Source: Janthinobacterium agaricidamnosum NBRC 102515 = DSM 9628
GTDB taxonomy: Bacteria; Pseudomonadota; Gammaproteobacteria; Burkholderiales; Burkholderiaceae_D
NCBI RefSeq assembly: GCF_000723165.1
Contig: NZ_HG322949.1
Coordinates: 1,696,121-1,760,120, forward strand
Direction: 5' to 3'
DNA: 64,000 nucleotides
The position numbers and the translations under genes are program-made. Below the pieces are notes generated by a model. The model saw nothing but the letters and a program-made list of their open reading frames with translations. It had not been told where the DNA came from and ran no database searches. Below are positions 53,827-63,370 of the stretch, piece by piece (the stretch's first letter is position 1; every line of letters begins with the position of its first letter).

Positions 53827-54630
53827 ATGAATACGCAAATCATGAACCACGATACCGCCGCCGATGTGGCTCCGAAGAAAAAGACCATCGAAATTTCAGG
53901 CTTGAACTTTTTCTACGGTAAAACCCAGAGCTTGCATAACGTCAACCTGGACATCCACGAAAAGAAAGTCACCGCTTTCATCGGCCCGTCCGGCTGCGGC
54001 AAGTCGACGCTGTTGCGCACATTGAACCGCATGTACGACCTGTACCCGGGCCAGCGCGCGGAAGGGTCGATCATGTATCGCGGCCGCAATGTGCTGGACG
54101 CCGACCAGGACGTCAATATGCTGCGCGCCAAGGTCGGCATGGTGTTCCAGAAGCCGACGCCATTCCCGATGTCGGTGTACGACAATATCGCGTTCGGCGT
54201 GCGCCTGTACGAAGACTTGTCGAAAGGCGAAATGGACGAGCGCGTCGAATGGGCGCTGAAAAAAGCCGCACTGTGGGGCGAGGTCAAGGATAAGCTGAAC
54301 AAGAGCGGCCTGTCGCTGTCGGGCGGCCAGCAGCAGCGGCTGTGCATCGCGCGCGGCGTGGCGGTCAAGCCGGACGTGTTGCTGCTCGATGAGCCGACCT
54401 CGGCGCTGGACCCGATCTCGACCTCGAAGGTGGAAGAGCTGATCAGCGAATTGAAACAGGATTACACCATCGCCATCGTGACGCACAATATGCAGCAGGC
54501 CGCGCGCTGCTCGGACTACACTGCCTATATGTACCTGGGCGAACTGGTCGAGTTCGGCGAAACCGACCAGATTTTCATGAATCCGGCCCGCAAGGAAACC
54601 CAGGATTACATTACCGGCCGTTTCGGCTGA
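53827..54630 (+). CDS. pstB: PstB, phosphate ABC transporter ATPase
   Basis: A 267-residue ABC ATPase: Walker [10 protein letters not shown] (residues 53-61), Q loop [11 protein letters not shown], signature LSGGQQQRL, Walker [13 protein letters not shown], and H loop VTHNMQQA. The PFPMS after the Q loop is typical of PstB. The frame opens at a TTG at 53809; I use ATG 53827 because it yields the family start. It energises phosphate import by PstCA. Confidence 0.98.
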   Translation: MNTQIMNHDTAADVAPKKKTIEISGLNFFYGKTQSLHNVNLDIHEKKVTAFIGPSGCGKSTLLRTLNRMYDLYPGQRAEGSIMYRGRNVLDADQDVNMLRAKVGMVFQKPTPFPMSVYDNIAFGVRLYEDLSKGEMDERVEWALKKAALWGEVKDKLNKSGLSLSGGQQQRLCIARGVAVKPDVLLLDEPTSALDPISTSKVEELISELKQDYTIAIVTHNMQQAARCSDYTAYMYLGELVEFGETDQIFMNPARKETQDYITGRFG

Positions 54631-54677
54631 TCGGCCCGGCCCGGCAATCACATATAGACTGAATACGGAGAGACAGC

Positions 54678-55388
54678 ATGTTAGGTGAGCATTCATCCAA
54701 GCAATACGACAACGAACTCGAAGCGATACGCTCGAAAGTGCTCTTGATGGGCGGCATCGTTGAAACCCAGTTCCTCGATGCGATGACCTGTTTCCGCATC
54801 GGCAACCCGGAACGCGCCGACCGCGTGATGCGCGAAGACGACGTCGTCAACCAGCTGGAAGTGTCGCTGGACGACGCGTGCAGCCACTTGATCGTGCGCC
54901 GCCAGCCGGCCGCCAACGACTTGCGCACCATCATGGCGACCATCAAGGTCATCACCGACCTGGAACGGGTTGGCGACGAAGCGACCAAGATCGCCCGCGT
55001 GGCAAAGAATCTGCACAAGCGTGGCAATGCCGTGGTGAACCATTACGAAATGGTGCGCGGCATCGCCAACACCGCCAGCGACATGCTGCACGACGCGCTG
55101 GACGCGTTCGCGCGCAACGATGGCAAGCAGGCTTTGCAACTGATTGCGCAAGACGCCATCATCGACCATGAATTCAGGTCCATCATGCGCAACCTGATCA
55201 CTTTCATGATGGAAGATCCGCGCACCATTTCGGCCGCGCTCGATACGCTGTGGGTCGCCAAGGCGATCGAACGCATCGGCGACCATGCGAAAAACATCGC
55301 CGAATACGTCATTTATGTGGTCGAAGGCCGCGATATCCGCCATACCAAGACGGTATCGACGGATGACGCCGACGAACTTCCAGAGTAA
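54678..55388 (+). CDS. phoU: PhoU, negative regulator of the Pho response
   Basis: A 236-residue protein with two tandem three-helix PhoU repeats, each with a metal-binding E/DxxxD segment (ERVGDEATKIARV and ERIGDHAKNIAEYVIY). It links PstB to PhoR and keeps the kinase silent when phosphate is plentiful. GGAGA precedes the ATG. It is the fifth gene of the operon. Confidence 0.97.
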   Translation: MLGEHSSKQYDNELEAIRSKVLLMGGIVETQFLDAMTCFRIGNPERADRVMREDDVVNQLEVSLDDACSHLIVRRQPAANDLRTIMATIKVITDLERVGDEATKIARVAKNLHKRGNAVVNHYEMVRGIANTASDMLHDALDAFARNDGKQALQLIAQDAIIDHEFRSIMRNLITFMMEDPRTISAALDTLWVAKAIERIGDHAKNIAEYVIYVVEGRDIRHTKTVSTDDADELPE

Positions 55389-55443
55389 TAGTTGCAAGTA
55401 AGCGTTGTGAGTAACATCGACACGTAATATCTATAAGTAAAAT

Positions 55444-56133
55444 ATGGCATCCGATAAAACCACGGTATTGATTGTTGAAGATGAGCCGGCCATCGTTGAG
55501 CTGGTGACCTATTCGCTGCGCGAAGCCGGCTGGAACTGCTGTTCGGTACAAAATGTCGCGGATGCCTGGGATTTTATCCAGCACCGCACGCCGCACCTGA
55601 TCTTGCTGGACTGGATGCTGCCGGACCAAACCGGTTTGCGCCTGCTGTCGCGCATCCGCGCCGACCGCAACTTCAATGAAATCCCGGTCATCATGCTGAC
55701 CGCGAAAAGCATGGAAGAAGACAAGTTGGCCGGCCTCAACAGCGGCGCCGACGATTACGTCACCAAGCCGTTTTCGCCGCGCGAATTGCTGGCCCGCGCC
55801 AAGGCGCTGTTACGCCGCAAGAGCCCGGAACATGCGCAAGCGCCCATGCGCGCCGGCAATATCGCGCTCGACCCGATCAGTTGCACGGTGATGATGGACG
55901 AGCAAAAGATCGACATCGGCCACGCCGAGTATAAATTGCTGAAATTCTTGCTGGCCCATCCGGAGCGGGTATTTTCGCGCAGCCAGCTGCTCGACAAGGT
56001 ATGGGGCGATCACGTGGTGATCGAAGAACGCACGGTGGACGTGCATGTGCTGCGCCTGCGCAAGGCATTGAAAGAAGCGGAAAGCCTGATCAAGACGGTA
56101 CGCAGCGTCGGTTACATGCTGTCCGAGAAATAA
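55444..56133 (+). CDS. phoB: PhoB, phosphate response regulator
   Basis: A 229-residue OmpR-family regulator. The receiver has EDEP acidic residues and the phosphorylated Asp in LLDWMLPD, plus TAK and the PF lysine switch. The C-terminal winged helix (LLDKVWGDHVVIEERTVDVH) binds Pho boxes like those at 50607, 50499 and 35938. It begins 55 bp after phoU and 19 bp before phoR. Confidence 0.97.
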   Translation: MASDKTTVLIVEDEPAIVELVTYSLREAGWNCCSVQNVADAWDFIQHRTPHLILLDWMLPDQTGLRLLSRIRADRNFNEIPVIMLTAKSMEEDKLAGLNSGADDYVTKPFSPRELLARAKALLRRKSPEHAQAPMRAGNIALDPISCTVMMDEQKIDIGHAEYKLLKFLLAHPERVFSRSQLLDKVWGDHVVIEERTVDVHVLRLRKALKEAESLIKTVRSVGYMLSEK

Positions 56134-56152
56134 TTCATCGTCCGAGCCTACT

Positions 56153-57472
56153 ATGAATCCCAAATTGCTGTTCTGGGTCCCCGCCGCGCTGCGCATGGCC
56201 ATCGTGCTGGCCGGCGTGGGCCTGTTGTGGTTTTTGTTCGGCCTGGTGCCGGCGCTGGTGGCCGGTTTTGCGCTGGTGCTGGTGATGGTGTTTTTGCAAT
56301 TGTCGTACCTGTTCCAGCTCAGTAACTGGCTGGACGATCCGCAAAGCTCCAAGCTGCCGGACGGCTGGGGCGCGTGGACCAATATCTTTTCCCGCTTGTA
56401 CCGCTTGCGCCGCGACGATGAAAAGAACCAGGCCGAGCTGACCGAATGGCTGGCGCGTTTCCGCCAGGCGATGCATCTGTTGCCGGATGGCGTGGTCATC
56501 ATGGACGATGTGCTGTTCCTCGAATGGTGCAACCCGGCCGCCGAGCAGCACCTGGGCCTGACCCAGGAACGCGACAAGGGCATGCGCGTCACCAACCTGA
56601 TCCGCAGTCCCGAATTCATGGATTACATCATCCTCGGGCGCTACGAACAGCCGCTGACGCTGACCTTCCGCAACCGCAAGCTGATCGTCCAGATCATTCC
56701 ATTTGAAAACCGACGCCAGATCCTGGTGACGCATGACGCGACTGAAACCGAGCGCATCGAAATGATGCGGCGCGATTTCATCGCCAACGCCTCGCATGAA
56801 TTGCGCACGCCGCTGACGGTGATCGTCGGTTTCCTGGAAATCGCGTCGACCGACCCCGACCTCGATCCGCAGACGCGCGCGGCCCACATCAAGCTGATGA
56901 TGGAGCAGGGCCACCGCATGCAGCATTTGATCGAAGACATGTTGACGTTGTCGCGGCTGGAATCGGTGGATTACCCGCTGCGCCCGGAAGCGGTGGATAT
57001 CAAGAAATTGATGGGACAGGTCTTGCGCGACGCCAAGGCCTTGTCGGCCGGCCGGCACCAGATCACGATGGAATGCAGCGGCCCGGATGTGCTGGGCAGC
57101 TACGACGAGTTGTACAGCGCCTTCGGCAACCTGGCATCGAACGCGGTGCGCTACACGCCGGCCGGCGGCACGGTGCACCTGAGCTGGCTGGACGGCGTCA
57201 ATGGGCCGCAATTCATTGCCCATGACACCGGCATCGGCATCAGTTCCGAACATATCTCGCGCCTGACCGAGCGTTTTTACCGGGTCGACAAGAGCCGTTC
57301 GCGCGAAACCCAGGGAACCGGCCTCGGCCTGGCGATCGTCAAGCACGTCCTGCTGCGCCATGGCGGCAGCCTGTCGATCAAGTCCGAAGCGGGCAAGGGC
57401 AGCAATTTCATCGTCAACATGCCGAAGTCGGTGACGACTCCGGTACAGGTTGAGATGTTGATGAGTAAGTAA
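56153..57472 (+). CDS. phoR: PhoR, phosphate sensor histidine kinase
   Basis: A 439-residue kinase: two N-terminal membrane helices within the first 50 residues, no large periplasmic domain, a charged segment, a PAS domain (LLPDGVVIMDDVLFLEWCNP), an H box (SHELRTPLTVI) and an ATPase with N, G1 and G2 boxes (GTGLGLAIVKHVL). It senses PstSCAB/PhoU activity and phosphorylates PhoB. It ends 16 bp from the facing selD gene, with no terminator seen between. Confidence 0.97.
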   Translation: MNPKLLFWVPAALRMAIVLAGVGLLWFLFGLVPALVAGFALVLVMVFLQLSYLFQLSNWLDDPQSSKLPDGWGAWTNIFSRLYRLRRDDEKNQAELTEWLARFRQAMHLLPDGVVIMDDVLFLEWCNPAAEQHLGLTQERDKGMRVTNLIRSPEFMDYIILGRYEQPLTLTFRNRKLIVQIIPFENRRQILVTHDATETERIEMMRRDFIANASHELRTPLTVIVGFLEIASTDPDLDPQTRAAHIKLMMEQGHRMQHLIEDMLTLSRLESVDYPLRPEAVDIKKLMGQVLRDAKALSAGRHQITMECSGPDVLGSYDELYSAFGNLASNAVRYTPAGGTVHLSWLDGVNGPQFIAHDTGIGISSEHISRLTERFYRVDKSRSRETQGTGLGLAIVKHVLLRHGGSLSIKSEAGKGSNFIVNMPKSVTTPVQVEMLMSK

Positions 57473-57488
57473 TTGAGTCAGTAATCGC

Positions 57489-58547
57489 TTAGGCGGCGAC
57501 CTCGATGCGGGCTATTCCGTTGACCATGTCGCCGATCACCGCCGCGCCGGCAAAGCCTTCGCGTTCAAACAAGGCCAGCACGGCATCGACGCTGGCCGGG
57601 TCGCACGACACCAGCAAGCCGCCCGAGGTTTGCGGGTCGGTCAGCAAACGCTGCTGCGCCGGCGACACATCCGGCGCCAGGCTGACGTCCTTGCCATACG
57701 CATCCCAGTTGCGTCCCGACGCCCCGGTGAAATAACCGTCGGCCGCCAATCGTTCCACGCCCGGCAGCAACGGCACCTGGCCCATCGTCAATTGCGCCGT
57801 CAAACCCGCACCGCGCGCCAATTCCAGCAAATGACCCAGCAAGCCAAAACCGGTGACGTCGGTTAATGCATGCACGCCAGCCATGTCCGACAGCGCCTTG
57901 CCTGGCTTGTTCAGCTTGGTGGTATTGGCGATCATCGCCGCGTAGCCATCCGGCCCCAGCGCATCTTTTTTCAAGGCTGCCGACAAGATGCCGACGCCCA
58001 GCGGTTTGCCGAGGATCAGCACGTCCCCCGCCTTGGCGCCGGAATTGCGCTTGACTTTCGACGGGTGGACCAGGCCCAGCACCACCAGGCCATAAATCGG
58101 CTCGACCGAATCGATGGTGTGGCCGCCGGCGATCGGAATGCCGGCCTCGGCGCAGATCGCTTCACCGCCGCGGATGATCTGGCCGATGGTTTCCAGCGGC
58201 AGCTGGTTGACCGGCATGCCGACCAGGGCCAGCGCCATGATCGGCGTGCCGCCCATCGCATACACGTCGGAAATCGCATTGGTCGCGGCGATGCGGCCAA
58301 AGTCGAATGGATCGTCGACGATGGGCATGAAAAAGTCGGTGGTGGCGATCAGCGCCTGGTCGTCGTTCAATTGATAGACGGCCGCGTCGTCCGAGGTTTC
58401 TATGCCGACCATCAACTCTTTTGGTACCGGGAAGCCGGCCGAGTTTTTCAGGATTTCCGCCAGCAGACCGGGCGCGATCTTGCAGCCGCAGCCGCCGCCA
58501 TGCGAAAACGACGTCAGTTTGATGGGTTGGCCGGGAACTGTGCTCAT
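57489..58547 (-). CDS. selD: SelD, selenophosphate synthetase (cysteine form)
   Basis: A 352-residue SelD making selenophosphate from selenide and ATP. The active site is HGGGCGCK, with Cys20 (nucleophile) and Lys23, so the catalytic residue is cysteine, not selenocysteine. ATTDFFMPIVDD binds metal and phosphate. The open frame starts at 58553, but AGGA abuts that codon; with 6 nt spacing it serves the ATG at 58547, which I use. It is divergent from the SenA-like gene, supporting a shared role in selenium metabolism. No selA or selB is nearby. Confidence 0.96.
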   Translation of the reverse strand: MSTVPGQPIKLTSFSHGGGCGCKIAPGLLAEILKNSAGFPVPKELMVGIETSDDAAVYQLNDDQALIATTDFFMPIVDDPFDFGRIAATNAISDVYAMGGTPIMALALVGMPVNQLPLETIGQIIRGGEAICAEAGIPIAGGHTIDSVEPIYGLVVLGLVHPSKVKRNSGAKAGDVLILGKPLGVGILSAALKKDALGPDGYAAMIANTTKLNKPGKALSDMAGVHALTDVTGFGLLGHLLELARGAGLTAQLTMGQVPLLPGVERLAADGYFTGASGRNWDAYGKDVSLAPDVSPAQQRLLTDPQTSGGLLVSCDPASVDAVLALFEREGFAGAAVIGDMVNGIARIEVAA

Positions 58548-58704
58548 GTACATTCCTAAATTCTATTAATGAGTATGGGATAAGAAAACTGTAACAGCGG
58601 ATTATGCGCCAAAGCGCCGAATGGCGCGCCGCAGCGGCGATTTTTGGCCCGTCAATTGCCCGCACGACTGGTATGACCCGCTTAAAAGTCGCTACAATCG
58701 CTGT

Positions 58705-59907
58705 ATGAACTTCAGCCACGCACCTTTCCGCAACGCCACGCCGCAACAATTGGCGCTTGCCTTGCGGGCTGCCCGAAATTATACGCTCAGCTTGTTCGAC
58801 TGTTTTGCCGCGGCCGGGTTGGACCATGCATCCCGGGTTCCGGTAGGGCCGACGCTCAACCCGCCGTTGTGGGAATTGGGCCGCATCGCGTGGTTCGCCG
58901 AATGGTTCATCTTGCGTGAAGCCGCATCCAGCCATCCGGCCGATGCCATTCGCCATTCGCTGTTGACGCGCGGCGACGACATGTTCGACGCCAACCTGGT
59001 GCCGCGGCCGCGGCGCTGGAACCTGGACTTGCCGACGCCTGGCGCATTGAAAACCTATTGCCATGAAGTATTGGACCGGGTGCTCGACAAATTGTCGCGC
59101 GCGGCCAATCTGGATGCCGCGCTGTATCCGTACCGGCTGGTGCTGGCCCATGAAGACTTGCGCGGCGAAGCGCTGCTGGCCAATCTGCAGATGCTGGGAC
59201 TGGCCAGTCCCGCCGGTTTCAACCAGGCGGGGGCCATGCTGGCGAGGCCGCCTTCGGCCGAGATTGCCTTCCCCGGCGGCACGCTGAACCTGGGCGGCGC
59301 GCAGCAGGCCGGTTTTGTCTTCGATAACGAACGCAACGCCCATCCATGCTATGTGCCGCCATTCATTATCGATGCGTCGCCGATTTCCAATGCACAATAC
59401 AGCGACTTTGTCGCCGATGGCGGCTATCAGAACCGGCAATTCTGGAGCGCCGCCGGCAGTGCCTGGCTGATGCGGCAAGAGCGTTCGTCGCCCCGTTATT
59501 GGCAGCGCGACGGTTTGCAATGGCGCACCGTACGGTTCGGACGCTTGCACACGCTGGCCGGATGGGAGCCGGTACGCCACATCAACTTGTACGAGGCGCA
59601 AGCCTATTGCGCATGGGCAGGGCGCCGGCTGGCTACCGAAGCGGAGTGGGAATTGGCGGCCTCGTCCGGTCATCCCGGTTTTCAGTGGGGCCAGATCTGG
59701 GAATGGACCGCGACGCCGTTCGAACCGTATCCAGGCTTCAAGGCCGATGCGTGGCGAGAATATTCGGCACCGCATTTCATGACCGACCAAGTCTTGCGCG
59801 GCGCCTCGTTCGCCACCCCGGCCCGCTTGGTGTCGAACCGCTTCCGCCAATTTCACTTGCCCGAACGGGATGACGTGTTTGCGGGCTTTCGCACCTGTGC
59901 TTGGTAA
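58705..59907 (+). CDS. SenA/EgtB-like selenoneine synthase homologue, two predicted iron ligands replaced
   Basis: A 400-residue DinB plus SUMF1-like protein of the EgtB/SenA group. The C-terminal domain has IWEWTATPFEPYPGF and FAGFRTCAW, as in family members. SenA joins selenosugar to hercynine using a three-histidine iron site. As I recall, ligands lie in LGH and HEDMH; here these read LGR (Arg60) and HEDLR (His149, Arg153), so two of three are arginine. That argues for lost or altered chemistry. The gene is divergent from selD, which also fits a senABC-like context, though no selenosugar synthase (SenB) is in view. The frame opens earlier, but the ATG at 58705 starts the conserved part. 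Confidence 0.78.
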   Translation: MNFSHAPFRNATPQQLALALRAARNYTLSLFDCFAAAGLDHASRVPVGPTLNPPLWELGRIAWFAEWFILREAASSHPADAIRHSLLTRGDDMFDANLVPRPRRWNLDLPTPGALKTYCHEVLDRVLDKLSRAANLDAALYPYRLVLAHEDLRGEALLANLQMLGLASPAGFNQAGAMLARPPSAEIAFPGGTLNLGGAQQAGFVFDNERNAHPCYVPPFIIDASPISNAQYSDFVADGGYQNRQFWSAAGSAWLMRQERSSPRYWQRDGLQWRTVRFGRLHTLAGWEPVRHINLYEAQAYCAWAGRRLATEAEWELAASSGHPGFQWGQIWEWTATPFEPYPGFKADAWREYSAPHFMTDQVLRGASFATPARLVSNRFRQFHLPERDDVFAGFRTCAW

Positions 59908-59934
59908 GAGCGCCTTATTTCATCAGGAAAAATT

Positions 59935-61947
59935 TTGAGCATAGCTAACGCACCAGGTAACGCCCCCCAGTTCATCCCGAAACGCATCAAGCCGACGGCC
60001 GAACAGATCGCGATCCAGACCGCGCAAAAGCGCGTGGTCCTGATCGACGCCAACGCCGGCGCCGCCAAGACCACCACGCTGGCGCTGCGCCTGGCCGAAG
60101 CGCTGTATCGCGGCCGCCAGCCTGAACGCATGCTGGCGCTGGTGTTTACCCACGCCGCCCGGGTCGCGCTGCAACAGCGGCTGGCTGACATCGGCGTGGC
60201 CTTGCCGGTGATCAGGCGCCTGACGATACAGACCTTCGACGACTTTGCCCGGATTGTCTTGCTGAAAATCGAAAGGGCGGCCATGCCGGCCATCGACAAC
60301 TATGAAGACTTGCGGCCGTACGCGTGGGAAGCGCTGGAAATCGTTGCTGAGAAATACGCTCATGTATACCCGTTGGAAATAGCCACCACCAACACCGCCA
60401 TCGCCCAATTCCTGAAACTGCAATTGCGCACCAAGGCCAGGCTGGATTTCCATACCCCGGCCTTCGAAGAAAATCCGCTGCAAGACAATCTGGAATTGCT
60501 GGGCATGTCGCACACCAATTATTTGTGGATACGCGAATATGAACGGCTGCGCGGCAGCGATACCGGCGGCATCAACTTCCGCGCCCAGTTCGACGCCACT
60601 TTCGACCTGGTGCGTTTGCTCGACGACGATCCGCTGCTGCGCCAGCAATTGCCGGAATTTCAGATCATCGTCGCCGATGAATTGCACGACTTGAACGAAG
60701 CGTCGTTCCGCTTCCTGACCATGTTGATACGGCGCAGCAATGCATTTTTTTGCGGGGCAGGGGATAAGGATCAGGTCATCTACACCTGGTCGGGCGCCGA
60801 CCACCAATTCCTGCGCGACCGTTTCGAACAGGAATTTCCGGCCATGCAGCGTTACCCGCTGACTGCATCGTACCGCTATGGCCCGGAACTGGCGCAATCG
60901 GTCGGCTTGCTGAAACATAAAGCCAGCGTGTCGGCGCTGGCCCGCGGCACCCAGCTGGATGTCATGCATTACGATTACCTCGACCCGGCAGCTTGCGCGG
61001 CGCAATTGCTGGCCTCGCTGCAACAGTGGCTGGGCGATGGCCACAACTTCGGTTCGGTGGCGATCTTGCTGCGCGACCGCGACCAATCGATACGCGTCGA
61101 AAACGCTTTATTCCAGAACAATATCCCGTACACCTTCGTCGATATGCAAAGCTATTTGAGCAGCCAGGAAATCCTGATGATGCGCGGCCTGGTGGCGATT
61201 GCGCGCAAGGATTTACACAGCATCAAGAGCGCCCAGCGCCGGACCGAGATACTCGAAGCGCTGATCGTGTTCGCCGAAATTCCGTTTACCCGCGAAGAAT
61301 TGCAGCAAGCCAAGACCGACGTCTCCAACTACCCGGACTTGCTGGAAGGCTTCTTGAGCAATCAACTGGGCAAGTCGCACAACCAGGACAAGGCCGTGCT
61401 GACGCTGGCGGCGGTGGAGTATTTGCGCAATGCCGACGCGGCGGCATTGGCGGGGGAGGCGCTGCAACAGGTATTCCAATTGATGAAACTCGACGACACC
61501 GCGCGCCGCATCTATGTCGACCCGGCACAGGCGCGCGTGGTGGCGCGTTCGATCGGCGGTTTTATCGCCGTGTGCAGCGAAGCGAAGATCGACCTGGCCG
61601 GCTTTTCAAGCTGGCTGGGTGTCATGGAAGACGGCCTGGCCGACATCAAAAAGCAACACAAAGTCACCATCGCCTGCATCGACCAGATCAAGGGACTGGA
61701 ATACGGCCACGTCATCTTGCCCTATTTGAGCATCGATGAATTCCCGCGCAGCAAAACCGATCCGCTCGAAGAGGAAAACCGCTTTTACGTGGCGGTGACC
61801 CGCGCGCGGGACAGGCTGACGCTGCTGACGCCGGCCGATGCGAGCCATCAAAGTCGTTATATCGCGGCGATGCAGATCGACAAGGCGGTGGGCAGCGGAA
61901 CGCGCTTGCTGCGCAAGAACCAGGCGAGGACGGGTATTGCCGCGTAA
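59935..61947 (+). CDS. UvrD/Rep-family helicase-like protein
   Basis: A 670-residue SF1A helicase. Motif I is ANAGAAKTTT (39-48) instead of the usual AGTGKT-type loop; motif II is VADELHDLNE rather than DEFQ; FCGAGDKDQVIYTWSGAD (motif III), SYRYG (IV), IDQIKGLEYGHVILP (V) and VAVTRARDRLTLL (VI) follow. The changed motifs still keep the Lys and DE needed for ATP. The start is a TTG at 59935, supported by AGGA 6 nt upstream. It lies 27 bp after the SenA-like gene and may be cotranscribed with it. The nucleic acid substrate is unknown. Confidence 0.86.
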   Translation: MSIANAPGNAPQFIPKRIKPTAEQIAIQTAQKRVVLIDANAGAAKTTTLALRLAEALYRGRQPERMLALVFTHAARVALQQRLADIGVALPVIRRLTIQTFDDFARIVLLKIERAAMPAIDNYEDLRPYAWEALEIVAEKYAHVYPLEIATTNTAIAQFLKLQLRTKARLDFHTPAFEENPLQDNLELLGMSHTNYLWIREYERLRGSDTGGINFRAQFDATFDLVRLLDDDPLLRQQLPEFQIIVADELHDLNEASFRFLTMLIRRSNAFFCGAGDKDQVIYTWSGADHQFLRDRFEQEFPAMQRYPLTASYRYGPELAQSVGLLKHKASVSALARGTQLDVMHYDYLDPAACAAQLLASLQQWLGDGHNFGSVAILLRDRDQSIRVENALFQNNIPYTFVDMQSYLSSQEILMMRGLVAIARKDLHSIKSAQRRTEILEALIVFAEIPFTREELQQAKTDVSNYPDLLEGFLSNQLGKSHNQDKAVLTLAAVEYLRNADAAALAGEALQQVFQLMKLDDTARRIYVDPAQARVVARSIGGFIAVCSEAKIDLAGFSSWLGVMEDGLADIKKQHKVTIACIDQIKGLEYGHVILPYLSIDEFPRSKTDPLEEENRFYVAVTRARDRLTLLTPADASHQSRYIAAMQIDKAVGSGTRLLRKNQARTGIAA

Positions 61948-62096
61948 TCGGTAGTAGTTCAGGCTTGCACTGACAACAAGTACCGGAAGCAGCCGCTCAC
62001 GGGCCATCCTGTGGCAGGCGTCACAGGATAGACCAATGTTGCATTTTGGATTAGCCGGCCCCTGTCGGTTCGGTTGCGCTTCCGGTATGATTCGGC

Positions 62097-62738
62097 ATGA
62101 ATAAGATTTCTTTCCATCCGTTTGTGATTGGTGTCGCTGGCGGCAGCGGCAGCGGCAAGTCAACGGTGTCCCAGCAAGTGCTGGCGTCGTTTGGCGCGGA
62201 TATGGTCTCGGTCGTGATGCAGGACGATTACTACTGCGACCAATCCCATCTCACCCCTGAAGTTCGCCGCCAGCAGAATTACGACCATCCGCAGGCTTTC
62301 GACTGGCCATTGCTGGTACAGCACGTCCAAGCCTTGCGCAATGGCGAAGCGATCGAGATGCCAGAGTACGACTTCACGCGCGACAACCGCTCCGACAGGA
62401 CCATTCCAGTCAAGCCCGCCCCGGTGATCGTGATCGAAGGCCTGTTTGCCTTGTATGACGCGGACTTGCGCAACATGATGTCGCTGAAGATCTTTGTCGA
62501 CACCGCTTCCGACGTCCGCTTCATTCGCCGCATGCAAAGAGATATTACCGAACGCGGCCGCTCGGTGGAAAGCGTCGTCGGCCAGTATCTGGAAACAGTA
62601 CGCCCGATGCACCAGCAATTCATCGAGCCAAGCAAGCGCCACGCCGATGTCATTATTCCGCATGGCGCAAATGGCCCGGCAGTCGATGTGATTACCACCA
62701 AGGTAGCGAGTGTTATCGGCCAGTTGACGCGGCCCTGA
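62097..62738 (+). CDS. udk: Uridine/cytidine kinase (Udk-like)
   Basis: A 213-residue P-loop kinase: GGSGSGKST at 15-23, QDDYYCDQSHL substrate region, NYDHPQAFDW and DRFIRRMQRDI-like lid (VRFIRRMQRDITERGR). It phosphorylates uridine and cytidine in pyrimidine salvage. It is 150 bp downstream of the helicase-like gene and probably has its own promoter. A close relative, phosphoribulokinase, lacks the DDYY region seen here. Confidence 0.9.
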   Translation: MNKISFHPFVIGVAGGSGSGKSTVSQQVLASFGADMVSVVMQDDYYCDQSHLTPEVRRQQNYDHPQAFDWPLLVQHVQALRNGEAIEMPEYDFTRDNRSDRTIPVKPAPVIVIEGLFALYDADLRNMMSLKIFVDTASDVRFIRRMQRDITERGRSVESVVGQYLETVRPMHQQFIEPSKRHADVIIPHGANGPAVDVITTKVASVIGQLTRP

Positions 62739-62807
62739 TTTTATCGGATGCGTTATCCGATGAGCTGCGCTTATACCGGGCCGAGACGTGATAAAGCGGC
62801 ATAAAGT

Positions 62808-62834
62808 CCAGGCCGCCACAGTGCGGCGGCCTGG
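62808..62834. terminator. Stem-loop between convergent udk and DUF2269-like genes
   Basis: CCAGGCCGCC and GGCGGCCTGG form a perfect 10-bp stem with a 7-nt loop. It lies between the facing ends of the two genes. T tracts are short on both sides, so efficiency is uncertain. Confidence 0.5.
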
Positions 62835-62844
62835 ATAGCCGGCT

Positions 62845-63276
62845 TTACGGCTTGGCGATCATCAGCCAGATCGATGCGGTCCAAAAGAAAAAGCCGGCGA
62901 TATTGGCGTACAGCGCGACATTCGAGCGTTGCGGCAACAGCGGCGCCGTGCCGGCCACGGCGGCGGCCATCATGCGCTTCTGGAATGGCTCCAGTATCAG
63001 CGCGCCGTTGAGGATGGCCAGCACCATCAGCACATAAGACGCCAGCAACCAAGTTGATCCATAACCGAAGGGCCGGGCAACGACCAGTCCCAGGATGATG
63101 CCCAGGATAATCGCGATGCGTCCCGCGACATCCAGCTTGCCGACCGCCTTGAACGCCAGGCGGGCAAATTCGGCATGATTGCTGCGCGCTACGACGTGGC
63201 ACACGGTGCCGTAGGAAATCAGCATGGTAAAACCCAGCACCATCGCCGTGACGTGTAAAAAGACCAGAACAGACAT
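62845..63276 (-). CDS. DUF2269-like integral membrane protein
   Basis: A 143-residue protein with four predicted membrane helices, opening MSVLVFLHVTAMVLGFTML with an early histidine (FLHV) as in DUF2269 proteins. A charged loop EPFQKRMMAA lies between helices 3 and 4. Role unknown. The ATG at 63276 has AAGG 7-8 nt upstream; the frame could open two codons earlier at a TTG. Confidence 0.75.
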   Translation of the reverse strand: MSVLVFLHVTAMVLGFTMLISYGTVCHVVARSNHAEFARLAFKAVGKLDVAGRIAIILGIILGLVVARPFGYGSTWLLASYVLMVLAILNGALILEPFQKRMMAAAVAGTAPLLPQRSNVALYANIAGFFFWTASIWLMIAKP

Positions 63277-63370
63277 GAACAACCTTTCGATAAGGGGCGG
63301 GACGCCCGAAATCCGGATTGGATCATGCCGCTCGATTGTTTTCTTGCCTGTTCCTGCTAAACGTGCCGCT

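Noticed and set aside
57489..58547. SelD as a selenocysteine-containing protein
   Set aside because: The active-site codon encodes cysteine and there is no in-frame TGA or SECIS-like hairpin requirement.
62743..62761. ATCGGAT/ATCCGAT stem-loop directly after udk as a terminator
   Set aside because: The stem is only 7 bp and no T tract follows; the 10-bp stem at 62808-62834 is the better candidate.
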